Positions 42,124 through 53,974 of a stretch of 64,000 nucleotides of DNA are shown here, one piece after another (the stretch's first letter is position 1; each line of letters starts with the position of its first letter). The stretch is from Takakia lepidozioides. Taxonomy: Eukaryota > Streptophyta > Takakiopsida > Takakiales > Takakiaceae. The notes below the pieces were generated by a model, which searched no databases, had not been told where the DNA came from, and saw only the letters and a list, made by a program, of their open reading frames with translations. Both the position numbers and the translations under genes were made by a program. Location of the stretch: assembly GCA_030704615.1 (NCBI GenBank), contig CM060732.1:47411053-47475052 (forward strand), read 5' to 3'.

Positions 42124-43406
42124 CTTAAATGATCGGCATTAGCATACTTGCGCCCAGGGCGAACCACAATTTTAAAAGTAAACTCTTGCAATAAAATAAC
42201 CCACCGGGCCACTCTGCCACTCAGCTGAGGTTTATTAATAAGATATTTTAGTGCATCATGATCAACATGAAAAACAAATGGATAACCCAATAAATAATGG
42301 CGATACTCTGAACCGAATAAATCATGCCCAAACCTTCTCGTTCAGTGGTAATATAATTTTTCTCCGCCGCAGCCAATTGACGACTTGCAAAATATATCAG
42401 ATGATCAAACGACTTTTCATCCTTCTGACTTAAAACGCTACCAATAGCATAGTTTGAAGCATCCATATAAACCTGAAACTCCTTATTCCAATCGGGGAAA
42501 TCAAGTTAGGCGCCTTTATCAATCGACCTTTTAATTCTTGGAAAGAATGCTGACATTCCTTTGTCCATTGTTGTTCGGCATCATGTTTTAATAATTGTGT
42601 CAATGGTAAGGCAGTCTCGGCATATCGGCGGATAAAGCGGCGATAATAACCCACATGTCCCAAAAAGACACGTACCTCTGTCACTGTCGTGGGGGTAGGT
42701 AATTGGAACATTTCGGGCCTGCATTAAGGGAAATTCCATATTCTTTATATTTTTGAAAGCACAGCTCCAATATCTCAGCATATGTTGCTTTGATGCAATA
42801 AACACAAAAATCATCCAAAAAAATCTCCATAAATAGACGCAAATAATCCTGCAAGGCAGCAGTCATCACGCGTTGAAACGTAGCAGGAGCATTGCAAAGT
42901 CTGAAGGGCATGACTTTATAGGCATAAGTACCCCAATCGGTAGTAAAAGTAGTCTTTGGTCGATCCTCTTCTGCAATCGTGATCTGATTATAACCAGAAA
43001 ATCCATCGAGGAAGGAATAACACTCATGGCCCGCTACTGCATCCAAAATAGTATCAATGAAAGGTAATGGAAAATAATCCTTTCGAGTCACAGCATTAAA
43101 TTTCCAGAAATCTTGACAGATTCGTACTTTGCCCGATTGTTTCTTGGGCACAACCACTATAGGCGATACCCAATCGCTATAGGGTACAGGATAAATGAAT
43201 CCAGCAGCTAACAATTTATCCAACTCTTCTTTAACCAACAGAGAATATTTAGGATTCAATCGATGTTGGCGTTGCCGTACTGGCATTGCTCCTTCCTCCA
43301 ATATAATGCGATGTTGGCAAAATTCTGGGGGTACACCCCGAAGATCAGTATAGGTCCATGCAAAAGCCGTGCGATGTTTCTGGAAGAACGCCTTCCACAT
43401 AGACAA
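42105..43406 (-). pseudogene. Gypsy reverse transcriptase and RNase H
   Basis: RT blocks in order: QRQHRLNPKYSLLVKEELDK, GFIYPVPYSDWVSPIVVVPK, SFLDGFSGYNQITIAEED and the catalytic IFLDDFCVY (from an FxDD version of the YxDD box). Then FLGHVGYYRRFIRRYAETA and the RNase H part (FRFIWMLQTMLLVAF shifts into MDASNYAIGSVLSQ). Frames break near 42,700, 42,450 and 42,280. These domains copy the RNA and remove it from the hybrid. Confidence 0.85.
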
Positions 43407-43409
43407 TTC

Positions 43410-44279
43410 ATGATGGGATTTCCGCAGAAATTATAATGTCATTGGGCTCAGCAGCTGTATTCAAATTCAAGGTTTGATAGGGGTCTTTCTTCACCAATGG
43501 AGCACGGTTATCATCAGCCGAATCATACCACGCAATATCTTCCGACGTGGTGGCCTCGTCCCACTCAGATTCATGCTGCACCATATAAGAAGATCGGGTT
43601 CCCTCCCATCGCAAAATAGCATCATCAGAGTCACTATCGAAATCACCATGCCAGGGGCACTCCCCTAGATTAGCACAACAGTAGATCCGTTGGCTACGTG
43701 TATGTTTAGGTGACATGGTAGGACTTGAAGATCACTATCAGGGTCAGTGGTCCTCTCCTTAGCTTCAGAGGTAAACTCAAATTCTAACTCCTGGGTCTCC
43801 CCATGATATGCTACTGGGTACATTTGCAACACCACCTTTTGTTCTCCTTTACCCAGAGTCAAAGTGCATTTCCCCCAATCATTTTTAGCTTTAGACTGGA
43901 ACAACCATGGTCGTCCTAATAAAATGGGGTAAGAATAGGTAGAGACATTTAGTCAAAAGACAACATAATCAATGGAATACTCAATAGCAGCAATTATAGT
44001 TGGGACGGTAGTCAGGACGCCCATTGGTTTGACACGGCTTTGATCGGCCATGCTCAACACCAATCGAGTGTTCTGCAAACCACCAAGTCCTAGCTCCTCC
44101 ATTGTGTCAGAACTCATTAAGTTGACACTAGAACCACCATCAATTTGAACTCCGGTAATAACAACGACATCTATTGTCACATCAAGGACAGGGGCACCTG
44201 GATCCGAATTGAGTGTGGATATACTCACTTCATGGAAGTCGTTATTCGATGCCTGTTTCCGCACTAGAGATGACTGCAA
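43410..44279 (-). pseudogene. Gypsy aspartic protease region
   Basis: The active-site block reads VQIDGGSSVNLMSSDTMEEL, where the usual D-T/S-G is D-G-G-S as in many plant gypsy proteases. The flap and second strand follow (LVLSMADQSRVKPMGVL). A TGA at ~43,953 interrupts before LLGRPWLFQS, and a frameshift at ~43,690 leads into an acidic linker to the reverse transcriptase. It would release the mature Gag-Pol proteins. Confidence 0.75.
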
Positions 44280-44465
44280 AGAAGCCCGTCATTGAGGTGC
44301 AATAGCCAACAGCTGCCGCAAAGGAATAGCATGTTGCAAAGTGTCCAGGGCCTTAAGTATATCATAATGAACCAAGCCTTTAGTCAGCGCCATGACCCTT
44401 CTCCGTTGAGACCCCTTGGGATGTCCTATCTTGCCATTTAGATGGTGAATTCAAGCACGCAGCAC

Positions 44466-46435
44466 CCACTCTGGCCCCGTTTATAGCTTATTACCTCTTC
44501 AATGAGGCAGTGCAACATGGCTCTTTCTAACAGAGTGGACGAAGAGCATCATCCACCCCCTCTTCAAGAATGGTGACAGGCTCGCACCGACCAACTATCG
44601 CACAATTATGGTGTCATCCTTATTGGCTCAGCTGTTTGGGTCAGTAGTGGCCATGGAGTTGGACGATCGGGCCGAATCCTCTCGCATACGTGCTAAGGGC
44701 AAGCTGGTTTCCGTAGCAACAGATCCACTCTTGACCACATTTTCACTCTTCAGGTTATGGTGTAATGTGCTAGCTTTGACAAAAAACTGGTTTATGTCTG
44801 CTTCGTGGATTTTCACAAGGCTTTTGATTCGGTGCCTCGCGACCTTCTTTTCCAACGGCTCCATAGGGTGGGAGTCCCTCAGGCCATTCTCTATGCCATT
44901 TCCTCCATGTATGAGATCGTCACTGGCATGGTCAATGTCGCAGGGAAATTCTCAGTTGAGGTCCATAGCAACATTGGGGTCAAACAGGGCTGCCCCCTCT
45001 TGCCTACCCTCTTCGGATTCTACATTGACGCCTTGGAATTCTACATCTCAAAAAACCATGGAGTTGGTGTGCCATTGGATGGAGGACCAACACAATCAGA
45101 TCTCCTCTACGCGGATGATGTTGCCCTTGAGCACAATCTCCTCTCTTCCTGCAACGCTATCTCCACATCCTGGAATAGTTCTCCAAAGACTATGGGCTGC
45201 AAATCAATCTTAGCAAAACCAAGATCATGGTTTTCAATGGGCAGGCCGACCGTACATTTTTCCTCAACAATCGGGAGGTTGAGATAGTCAAATCCTACCG
45301 GTATCTGGGTTTGGTTATCCACGCCCCCAAATTCCAGTTTGCAGCAACTGCCCTGGACAGATTGACAAAAGGCAAGGGAGCCTCCATCCACCTTCATGCC
45401 AAAATGCAAACAGATACATCTGCGCCATCCACCTACCAGGAAGTGGCTGTTTTACAGGTTGTCACCCCAAATGCCACTTTTGGCTGTGAATTCTGGGCAC
45501 CTGCAGTCCCAGTTTCCTGGTGGGAAAAGAATCTGGAACCATTGCAGTCATCTTTCCTCCAAGCAATGCTTGGCGCCAGAGGCACGACTCCGTCTCACAT
45601 ACTGAGTGCAGAATTTGCCTGCGCTGCAAACTGAGGCCCTCTTCCAGCTTACAATTTTGATACAAAGCCCTTCCCCCCAAGCGGCTTGTGGCCAGAGCAC
45701 TCGCAACATCTCAAAAATGCAGGTTTCAAACAATCCTTGTATGCTCGTGTGGATACCTTTTTTGAACGCCATGGACTCTCTATTGCTTCACTATTGCCAG
45801 TGAATCCAGAAGGGGTGGACGTCACATCCAAGCATGACCGCAACAGACTCATTAGGAGGGAGCTTATGGAGCTATATGTCATGAGAACTTGGAAGTTACC
45901 CAACCTCACGACAAAGCTCCATTTCTATGGAGAAAATTTCCTAGTCCTCCGAGATCATGGAATCTTGCGGCCCAATTACCTTTCGGCAGCTTTATCTCCT
46001 TCTCTCCTGATGGCTTTGGGGCGGTTCAGGGTGGGCTTCCACAACCTACGGATAGAGACTGGCATATGGGAAAACCTACAGCGGAAGGACCGCCTATGTC
46101 CAGCTTGCACATGGCGTAACCAGGAAATTGAAACTGAAGAACACTTCTTCTTGTACTGGGCCCTCTATACTATGACATCCGTGGGAGATTCCATTGTCTA
46201 TTCCGTGGAACCCAATCTCTCACTGAAGTCTTTCACTATGAAGATCAGAAATGCTTGGCAGCTTACCTACACGAGGCATTCACCCTTAGACAATCACTCG
46301 AACGATAGTTCTTATCTCTATCTTTGGTATCCTGTTTTCTCTCTCATGTTTTTCTTTCCATTTTGTCCCATAAGCTCTATGAGCTTTCCGCGGACGTTAT
46401 AAAGCACCATTTCATTTCCATTTCATCATCTCCTT
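44466..46435 (+). pseudogene. 5'-truncated LINE copy (RT palm to 3' end)
   Basis: It begins inside the reverse transcriptase (FIAYYLFNEAVQ-like sequence) and runs to the same 3' terminus as the copy to its right (CCCATAAGCTCTATGAGC then CGGACGTTATAAAGCACC and TTTCATT repeats). The RT shows FHKAFDSVPRDLLFQRLHRV, GVKQGCPLLPTLFGFYI and LLYADDVAL; the tail has the knuckle CPACTWRNQEIETEEH. Several frameshifts (near 44,690, 45,130, 45,400, 45,620) make it dead. Typical 5' truncation from incomplete target-primed reverse transcription. Confidence 0.88.
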
Positions 46436-46720
46436 GGAAGGTGATCACTGCCCACATCATATAACCGGTTTTCAGTCCAACACCCCAAAATATCACGTAC
46501 ATCACAAGAGAAACAGCACATATTGCTTTCCCCTGGTCTCCGACTTCCCCTCTGCCCTGTCTGGCACTGTCAAGGACATACTTCTTTCTTTGTTTTTTCT
46601 CTCCTTTCTCTCTCTCTCTCTCTTCCCGTTTACTCTCTCGTTTCTCTCTCTCGCGCGCGCGGCAGCATGTCGGCGCTGCGCTCACGGGCGTCGGCGCGCT
46701 AGCGCCACCTCCGCCACACC

Positions 46721-47890
46721 ATGACATCCAAACGCCAAAGGACGGCTGCCGACGAGGTAGACTACCCGTCTCCCTCACGTCGACCTGATTCCCCTCTGCT
46801 TCTTCTTCCTGCCCCGGTCTCTCAACAAGCCTCTCATTTGCGTCAGTACTCCACAAGGAGTGCTGATGTTCAAACGCTTCGGGACCAAATCTCCATCTTA
46901 CAAACGAAATGCATCTCGGAGGAGACTCTGCAGCAAGTGCTCGCTGCCCGTGACATTGACTCGGAGGAGCGGTTGGCTTCCCTAGACAAAGACTGGGAGA
47001 CGCGGATGGCTTCCCTTAACAAAAATTGGGAAAGACGCATGGATTCCTTGGACAAAGATTGGCAGAATCGCATGACTTCCTTGGACAAAGATTGGCAGAA
47101 GCGCATGACAGACACAGACACAGACTTGGAGAACAATATGCGAGTTCAGGACAGCGCTTTGCGGGCCTCTCTTCAGGAGTGCACTAGCAAACTTCAAGGT
47201 CTGGCGAAACATCTCAATGACAAATCCACACATACGCATCTTTCAAAACTTGAAGGCGAAGTGAAGAGCCTCCCAGATCCCCTTACGACAAGCATCCACC
47301 TGCAGGTGGAATCCCTTAGCAAAGAGCTAGAAACACACAGAACTGCGACGTCTACAATGGCTCGGGAGCTCCAAGCTCACAAGGTAGAGGCCTCCTCCTG
47401 GGCTAATATAGTTAAGGGGAGCACATCCAACAACAGTCCTCACTATCTGGAGGAGACAATCTCGGCTACCTTGCGAGAGGAACAGCAACGGGCTTTCAAA
47501 GCCCTTAACATCAGGGTCACTGGGAACCTAGGGGGCCTTGCTGAGGGGGACCCACTTGATGCTGCCACCAGCTTTATTCAGCAAAACCTTGCTCTCCCAC
47601 GGGGCGCGAGTGGCATTGAAAGGGCTTGGCGTGCAGGATCTTCAGAGCACAAAGTCATCTTCATTAGATTCAAGGACAAGGGTGCTCGGGATAGAGTCCT
47701 CAGGCAGAGGCCTCAATTGAGAGGTCAGGGTATGTACCTCAACGATGACTTGACCCCTTTGCAATACAACACCATGCGGGCGCAACTCTTGCAGGTTAAG
47801 CGAGCTCGAGCTCAGGGGCACTATGCCGTGTACCGAGATGGGAGGGTGATTGTCCGGGAGCACGAACGTCGCCCCTCTAGCTCTAAATAG
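46721..47890 (+). CDS. LINE ORF1 protein (coiled coil + RNA-binding-like C-terminus)
   Basis: An intact 389-codon frame. A charged N-terminus is followed (residues ~68-135) by consecutive 11-residue repeats of the type SLDKDWETRMA, predicted to form a hendecad coiled coil for trimer or higher assembly. A helical region follows, then a globular C-terminal part (RVTGNLGGLAEGDPLDAA, HKVIFIRFKDKGARDRVL, LNDDLTPLQYNTM). This resembles the RRM/C-terminal portion of L1-type ORF1 proteins, which coat the element RNA. ORF2 starts within a few bases of its stop (47,894). No CCHC knuckle is seen. Confidence 0.8.
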   Translation: MTSKRQRTAADEVDYPSPSRRPDSPLLLLPAPVSQQASHLRQYSTRSADVQTLRDQISILQTKCISEETLQQVLAARDIDSEERLASLDKDWETRMASLNKNWERRMDSLDKDWQNRMTSLDKDWQKRMTDTDTDLENNMRVQDSALRASLQECTSKLQGLAKHLNDKSTHTHLSKLEGEVKSLPDPLTTSIHLQVESLSKELETHRTATSTMARELQAHKVEASSWANIVKGSTSNNSPHYLEETISATLREEQQRAFKALNIRVTGNLGGLAEGDPLDAATSFIQQNLALPRGASGIERAWRAGSSEHKVIFIRFKDKGARDRVLRQRPQLRGQGMYLNDDLTPLQYNTMRAQLLQVKRARAQGHYAVYRDGRVIVREHERRPSSSK

Positions 47891-47893
47891 GGG

Positions 47894-50800
47894 TTGGGGC
47901 ACCATGAGACCAACGCACCCTCACATCTACACATTGGCTCATGGAACTGTAATGGCTCGTTGTGGAGCCACCCTCAAGGGCTTCTAGATATTCTTTCCAA
48001 GTGTGATGTTCTTTTTCTTTTGGAAACTCATGCGTATGAAGGAAAGGACCCCCCTTTTATTCTCGGTTATAGCTTTCAATCAGTGATTCGTCCACGTACA
48101 GGTCTCAAAGGATCTGGAGGTGTGGCTTGTTACTTCGCTGACTGGCTTTTCCCACTTATCTCCTTCCCATACAAAGACCCACTGGCAAGGTACATTTGGT
48201 GTCACATCAAAGGCTACAACATTCTGCTGGCGGGATGTTATTTTGCTCCGGCTGCATCTCCGTACAGCGGCCTACATATTCGAATAGATTCACCATATGT
48301 TCCATTGGAAGACGATATGGCCCGTCTCCGTACCCCACAAACGGACATTTTCTTGGTTGGAGATTTCAACGCCCGTACAGGATCACTACAGGCCCCCACC
48401 TTTGACCACACAGATCCTCTACACATCCAACGCTCACATACGGAATTGGAGAGGCAAAGTGCAGATTCCTATGCGAAATCACAAGTTACGGTCACCATCT
48501 ACTCAAGTTTTGTGAAACTCAGGGGCTTGCCATTTACAATGGAACAACCAACTTCAAATCCTCCAACCAGTTCACTTGCCACACGTACAAGGGCCAAAGC
48601 GTGGTTGACTATCTCTTGGGGAGCCCCAACAAGTCTGATAGAATAAGCTCCTTTTACATCACGAGGTACCCGGATTCTGATCACTCTTGCCTTTCCTTTG
48701 CATTTCCTTCCATCTCCCTCCCCGTGAGGATCCCCTCTGCGTCTCTTCCCTTACATCCACGTATCCACTTTAATACCCCTTTCTCTCACTTACACGACGC
48801 CGAGTATGAAACATACCTAGCGTCAACCCTCCCTTCCATTCTACATCTATCATCTCCTATCGACAAAGCTACACATCTTACTCAAGCCCTTTGGGACTCA
48901 GCCCTGCGATCCTTTCCCGTCACTCTTCCATCTACCTCCTCACCCTTCTCCACTCGTCGTTACGCACCATTTTATGATAAGGAATGCAAGACTGCTAGAC
49001 GTCGCATCAAATTTTTACTACTTGATATCAATTCTTCTCCAGAGTCCACTAATCTTGCTCTTAAGCACTATAAGTCCCTCATTAGATCCAAAAAGCAAGC
49101 CTACACTATCAAATTGCAATCTTCTTTCCTTGCTAAAATCAGATTTTCTCCTCGTTCTTTTTGGTCCCTCCTTAAACCTCATAGAGATCCCCCCCCAATC
49201 ACTGACATTCATGTCTGGCATGAGTATGCATAGTCTTTGTACCATTCCCCAACCCAAACTCCTTCTCCTGTAACCTCTAAACCCCTTCACTTCTCTCTCT
49301 TTACTACGGCCAATATCAGTAAGGCAATCAAGAAGCTGCAAAATGGCAGAGCGGTGGACATTTCAGGACTTCAGAGTGAATTCATCAAGCATGCTACACC
49401 TACTTTAGCCCCTTTTATAGCTAACCTCTTCAATGAGGTGGTGCAACGGGGCTTTCCAACAGAGTGGACAAAGAGCATCATCCACCCACTTTTTAAGAGC
49501 GGTGACAGGCTCGCACCGACAAACTATCGTACTATCATGGTGTCCTCATTACTTGCTAAACTGTTTGGGGCAGTAGTGGCCATGGAACTGGATGATTGGG
49601 CTGAGTACTCTCGCATTCGTGCTGAGGGACAGGCTGGTTTCCGTCGCAACCGATCCACTATTGACCACATCTTCACTCTTCAGGTTATGGTGGAAAGTGC
49701 ACGCTATGAGAAAAGAATGGTCTATGTTTGCTTCGTGGACTTTCACAAAGCCTTTGATTCAGTTCCTCGGGACCTTCTCTTCCAACGGCTCCATAGAGTG
49801 GAAGTCCCTCCAAGCATCCTTTGTGCCATCTCTTCTATGTATGAGATTGTCACTGGCATGGTCAACGTCGATGGTGAATTCTCAGCCGAGATCCACAGCA
49901 ACATTGGAGTCAAACAGGGCTGCCCCCTTTCACCTACCCTGTTCGGGATCTACATTGACGCCTTGGAGAATTACATATCAAAAAACCATGGGGTTGGGGT
50001 CCCATTGGATGGGGGACCAACCCAATCAGATCTCCTCTACGCTGATGATGTTGCCCTTTTGGCACAATCCCCGGTCTTTCTGCAACGCCATCTCAAAATT
50101 TTGGAACGGTTCTGCAAAGACTACGGGATGCAAGTCAATCTTAGCAAGACCAAGATCATGGTCTTCAATGGCCAGGCTGATCGTAGATTCATCTTCAACC
50201 AGCAGGAAATTGAGATTGTGAAATCATACCGGTACCTAGGTCTGGTTATCCACTCCCCCAAGTTTCACTTTGCAGCCATTGCCTTGGACAGATTGACTAA
50301 AGGTAAGGCGGCCTCCGTCCGCCTTCAGGCCAAATGCAAGCAAATACCTCTGCGGCATCCCCGACCAAAAAGTGGCTGTTTGACACCGTCGTCAGCCCTG
50401 CTACCATCTATGGGTGTGAGTTCTGGGCACCTGGTGTCCCTGTCTCCTGGTGGGAAAAGAATTTGGAACCATTACAGTCATCTTTTCTCCAAGCAATGCT
50501 TGGCGCCAGGAGGACAACTCCATCTCAGATCCTAGGTGCAGAGTTCGCATGTGTACCATTGCAATCCGAGGCCCTCTTCAGGCTTACAATCTTTCTCCAT
50601 AGATTGCAGGCCCTTCCACCCAAAAGGCTAGTGGCAAGGGCCCTCACAACATCTATGAGGCTCAAAGCTGCAGGTTTCATGAACTCCTGGTATGCTCGAG
50701 TGGACAGTTTATTTCAACGTAACGGACTTTCTACTGCTTTCCTATTACCAATGAACCCAGATGAGGTGGACATCACATCCAGACATGACCGCAACAGACT

Positions 50801-51257
50801 CATTCGGAGAGAGCTTATGGAATTACATGTCAAGAGAACTTGGATGCTACCCAATCTCACGACAAAGCTCCACTTCTATCGAGAGACATTCTTGGTGCTC
50901 CGCGATGATAGAATCTTGAGACCAAATTACCTTTCAGCACCCTTATCTCCTTCCCTCTTGAGGGCATTGGGGCGGTTCAGGGTGGGTTCCCACAACCTAC
51001 GGATAGAGACTGGCAGATGGGAAAACCTGCAACAGGAGGACCGCCTATGTCTAGCTTGCATAGGGCGCAGAAAGGAAATTGAAACTGAAGAACACTTCTT
51101 CTTCTACTGCCCTCTATACTACGAGATCCGTGGGAGATTCCACTGTTTATTCAGTGGAACCCAAACTCTCACTGATGTCTTTCACTATGAGGATAAAAAA
51201 TGCTTGGCTGCCTACCTACACGAGGCCTTCACCCTTAGACAATCGCTAGAACATTAA
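47894..51257 (+). pseudogene. LINE ORF2: endonuclease, reverse transcriptase, zinc knuckle
   Basis: The APE-type endonuclease has IGSWNCNGSL, LLETHAYEG, GDFNARTG and SDHSCLSF. The reverse transcriptase has AEGQAGFRRNRSTIDHIF, VDFHKAFDSVPRDLL, GVKQGCPLSPTLFGIYID and LLYADDVALLAQS. The C-terminal knuckle is CLACIGRRKEIETEEH...C. It nicks the target DNA and copies LINE RNA from the 3' end. Breaks: a frameshift near 48,480, an amber codon at 49,231-49,233 and a frameshift near 50,330; elsewhere the frame is open. The first Met of the frame is at 47,894, so translation probably depends on reinitiation after ORF1. Confidence 0.88.
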
Positions 51258-51389
51258 TTGTGGTTTCTGGCTTTGTTCCTCTCTCATGTTTTCTTCCATT
51301 TTGTCCCATAAGCTCTATGAGCTTTCTGCGGACGTTATAAAGCACCATTTCATTTTCATTTTATTTGTTCCATAAGCTTGTTGGTCTTC

Positions 51390-52050
51390 CTGTGGAGGTT
51401 ATAAACTTAAAAGGTAATCTCTTCCATATTTGGGTGTTAACCATATACGCTAGCACCCTCCATATTTTCCCTACTTAATTAACCCAGCACTGGAGTGGCT
51501 GCGCTATAGGGCGATTCCTTTAGGGAGAGCCTGATCTGATCGATATACACAATGGGTGCCCTGACGACCAGAATTATTGTGTGCACAGCGCCATCCAACA
51601 CAAATGCTAGTGTCTCTAAATTGGAGAAGTTCAAGAAACACCGAAAGCTGTTGCAGCTCTCCTTGGCTCTAACCCGCACCATCTCCATTAATGGAGGTGA
51701 AACCCGGATGGGCCATAGTCCAGATTTGCACCAAATTCAGATAGAGAACAGACCCGGGTGCTGAAGAGATGTTTGTTGGGTCAGCCTAAGGACTAGGACC
51801 AAGAAAATCGCTTATGCTAATTAATTTCTGATGTGTGCCATGTTGCAGATCTTCTTGGGTTATCGCATCAATTTGTCAAGTTTCATTTCCACGAACAAGA
51901 TCCTCAAGGAAGCCCATAAGCTGTGTGCCTACTATAACACATTACACGCAAATCTTCCAAGGGCTTCATTTCTAGGTTGTAACATTCTCTTTTAGTTGTT
52001 ACATCCCAGTTTTAAGAATCATTACGATTATTCACTCCTTTGTTGATCTG
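51390..52050. other. Intergenic, unassigned minus-strand frame
   Basis: A 69-codon minus-strand frame at 51,688-51,479 (for example LAFVLDGAVHTIILVVRAP) looks protein-like but I cannot assign it. Nothing in 51,700-52,050 is clearly coding. The missing gag of the gypsy element is not here either. Confidence 0.3.
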
Positions 52051-52058
52051 AATGGCAG

Positions 52059-52627
52059 GATTTATCCGCTATCAAGATGGAAATACATGATGTAGGGGAA
52101 AATAGATATGTAGGAGAAGCAGCGTTTGTTCCTCGTCCTGGGGCTACCGAAGAAGATGATGGTTGGCTTGTCACATACGTGCACGACGAAGAAACCTTCG
52201 AATCAGAGGTAAGAATGTTTAATTCTCTAACTAATACTTGAAAGCTTCAATGGCATTAGCTAGAAGCTACAAATGAAACCGAGTGGTCTCTACACATAGC
52301 TGGTTGCACCGGGCTTGTGGTTGTGACTTGACATTGCTGAACGATTGTCTCTTGCGGCTATGGGACATCATACATACAAACGGGCCATAGATGGATCACC
52401 CTCAGTAAAATCAGCTCCTTTGAAGAGGGAGGTTCGAGGACTAGAAGAAAACAGAATTCAAAGAGACCTGGATCATAACCTGTAAATTTCTCCCACTGTA
52501 CGAAACTGAGGATGTGGTTGCAGGTGTACATACTTGATGCACAATACTTTGAGGAGGCGCCAGTGGCAAGACTGAGGTTGCCTCAGCGAGTTCCGTATGG
52601 ATTCCACTCCACCTTCATTCCTGTTTG
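52059..52627 (+). CDS. Carotenoid cleavage dioxygenase, last two exons only
   Basis: Exon 52,059-52,208 (acceptor GGCAG, donor GTAAGA) reads EAAFVPRPGATEEDDGWLV and TYVHDEETFESE. Exon 52,524-52,627 continues in phase with VYILDAQYFEEAPVARLRLP and QRVPYGFHSTFIPV then a stop. These are the C-terminal blade and the final iron-ligand His (in YGFH) of the CCD/NCED family, which cleave carotenoids to apocarotenoids and precursors of abscisic acid or strigolactones. The preceding exons with the other three His ligands are not visible upstream, where LINEs lie. The gene is either truncated by them or has very long introns reaching beyond them. The subfamily is not decided. Confidence 0.82.
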
Positions 52628-53160
52628 ATGAGGGTCCAGACGATTGTATATCTAATTCCAAGTCTCTTTCATTTACAAGTGCAGTTCAGCCGCGTTTCTA
52701 TATTACGTACATATCATGGGCGTGCCATTATCACATCACTCGCTGATAAAGCAATTCTTGCCCACGTCTTTGAAGAAAAATTTGTGAACATTGCTCAATG
52801 TTCATAATTGAATTTGTCAGTTCATTACCCCCAAGTTATGTGAATACGAAATTTTCCATCCAAAAGTAAAAAACAAAGACCCTTATGTACAATACATACA
52901 TGTACCTCAATTATCTGAGATTTATTTTCTTGGCTTTCAAATGGTTATAACCTGCTCTACATACCCAGAGCAGTGGGTATTTTTTCATTCATTCATTCAT
53001 TTTTCATTCATCCAAATTCGCCAGCGGGGCCACATGTGAGTTCTATCCAGTGCCTATGTGGCGAGAATAACGAGGTGGCAGGGCTGGAAAAGTGGCCATA
53101 TACCAGGTGGCACGTTTTAACTGGTCCACGTCTGGCTCCTAATTTCTTCTAAGGGCATTG
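52628..53160. other. 3' flank of the dioxygenase; (CATT)n microsatellite
   Basis: About 350 bp of AT-rich 3' UTR/intergenic DNA with possible polyadenylation words follow the stop. A CATT repeat lies at ~52,984-53,012. No gene is seen. Confidence 0.4.
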
Positions 53161-53179
53161 GGGAGGTTTAGTGTGGGCT

Positions 53180-53430
53180 CGTATAGGGGAATGCCCGGAG
53201 TGGATGAGGGCATTCTTGGATTTTTGAGGGCCCAAAGCCCCAGGGGCAGTCCTGAAAATCTATGAATGGCCCGGCACGTGTAGTGGAACCGACAGAGCGT
53301 GTTCCGCCCAGGAACCCTGTGAACTCATGCCGGTTCCACAGTGTAGTAGAAGTTCGATTTTAGCCGGTCCCCTGCTGCATTGTGGAAGTTATAGGGGAAT
53401 GCCCTCAGTGGAGGGCATTCCTCTGCGTAA
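53180..53430. repeat. Hairpin-bearing MITE-like segment
   Basis: TATAGGGGAATGCCC occurs at both 53,195 and 53,391. At the right copy GGAATGCCCTCAGTGGAGGG continues to CATTCC and folds into a near-perfect short hairpin; the left copy has the same arms further apart (GGAATGCCC ... GAGGGCATTC). The interior is without frames. A foldback element is likely but its target duplication was not found. Confidence 0.4.
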
Positions 53431-53628
53431 AGATCAGACCTAATTTTTACCTCTAGGCCAATATTAAGCTGCCATGTCGTGTCATCCTCAGAAAGAAATT
53501 AAAAAATAAACAAGCGGCTAATCGCGTAATGGCTGAGTCCACCCTTACACCTAAATAATAAATTAGTAAACTAGATATTAAAAACATATAATTAGAAAAA
53601 TGTATAGAATACATGGATGTTAGTTGGG

Positions 53629-53970
53629 CTAATGTATAGTTGTTGCATGTTGATAGCATGATACATAATTAGGTAGTTTGAAAGCCATAAATACATGTTT
53701 ATGGTCGCTCCTGTATGCTTCCGCAACACCGGAAATGCACTGTTGAGTCGGGGCATTTGTCCAAATGTGATCCAATTGTGAACCGTAGATTGTAGTAGCT
53801 TCAGTGAATTGCAATTCCATGTGGTATAGTATCATGAATTGTTTCAATTGAGTTGTTGATGAATCATGTTGCAAAATGTCTATATTAAAATCTCCTATAA
53901 TGATGGTAGGACAAAAATGAGGGATTTTATCCATAAGGCAAGTGATAAAAGAGACACGGGAGTTGAATGC
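53629..53970 (-). pseudogene. Endonuclease/exonuclease/phosphatase-domain fragment from a transposon
   Basis: The frame contains PTIIIGDFNIDILQ, FTEATTIYGSQLDHIWTN and AEAYRSDHKHVFMAFK. These are the GDFN, T-x-x-S-x-LD and SDH blocks of the endonuclease/exonuclease/phosphatase fold. In plant genomes fragments with this spacing occur in LINEs and in endonuclease-bearing Helitron-like elements; which one cannot be told here. The N-terminal part of the open frame runs into a GC-rich patch and is not genuine. Confidence 0.65.
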
Positions 53971-53974
53971 TGCC

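Larger units (their letters stand above)
37790..44465 (-). mobile_element. Decayed Ty3/gypsy-type retrotransposon with extra 3' ORF, 5' end missing
   Basis: Reading on the minus strand: aspartic protease, reverse transcriptase, RNase H, integrase, then a further long coding region. Protease-RT-RH-IN is the Ty3/gypsy order. The gag region and 5' LTR are absent because the element ends abruptly at ~44,465 against a LINE. The 3' LTR was not identified. Frames shift at least five times in pol, so the copy is dead. Confidence 0.85.
46440..51380 (+). mobile_element. Near full-length LINE
   Basis: It has a 5' leader with pyrimidine runs and CGCGCGCGGC (46,440-46,720), ORF1, ORF2 with endonuclease, reverse transcriptase and zinc knuckle, and a 3' end with TTTCATTTTCATTT-type tail. 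It directly follows a truncated copy of the same family in the same orientation. ORF2 has two frameshifts and one amber stop, so it is close to but not intact. No target duplication was recognised. Confidence 0.88.
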
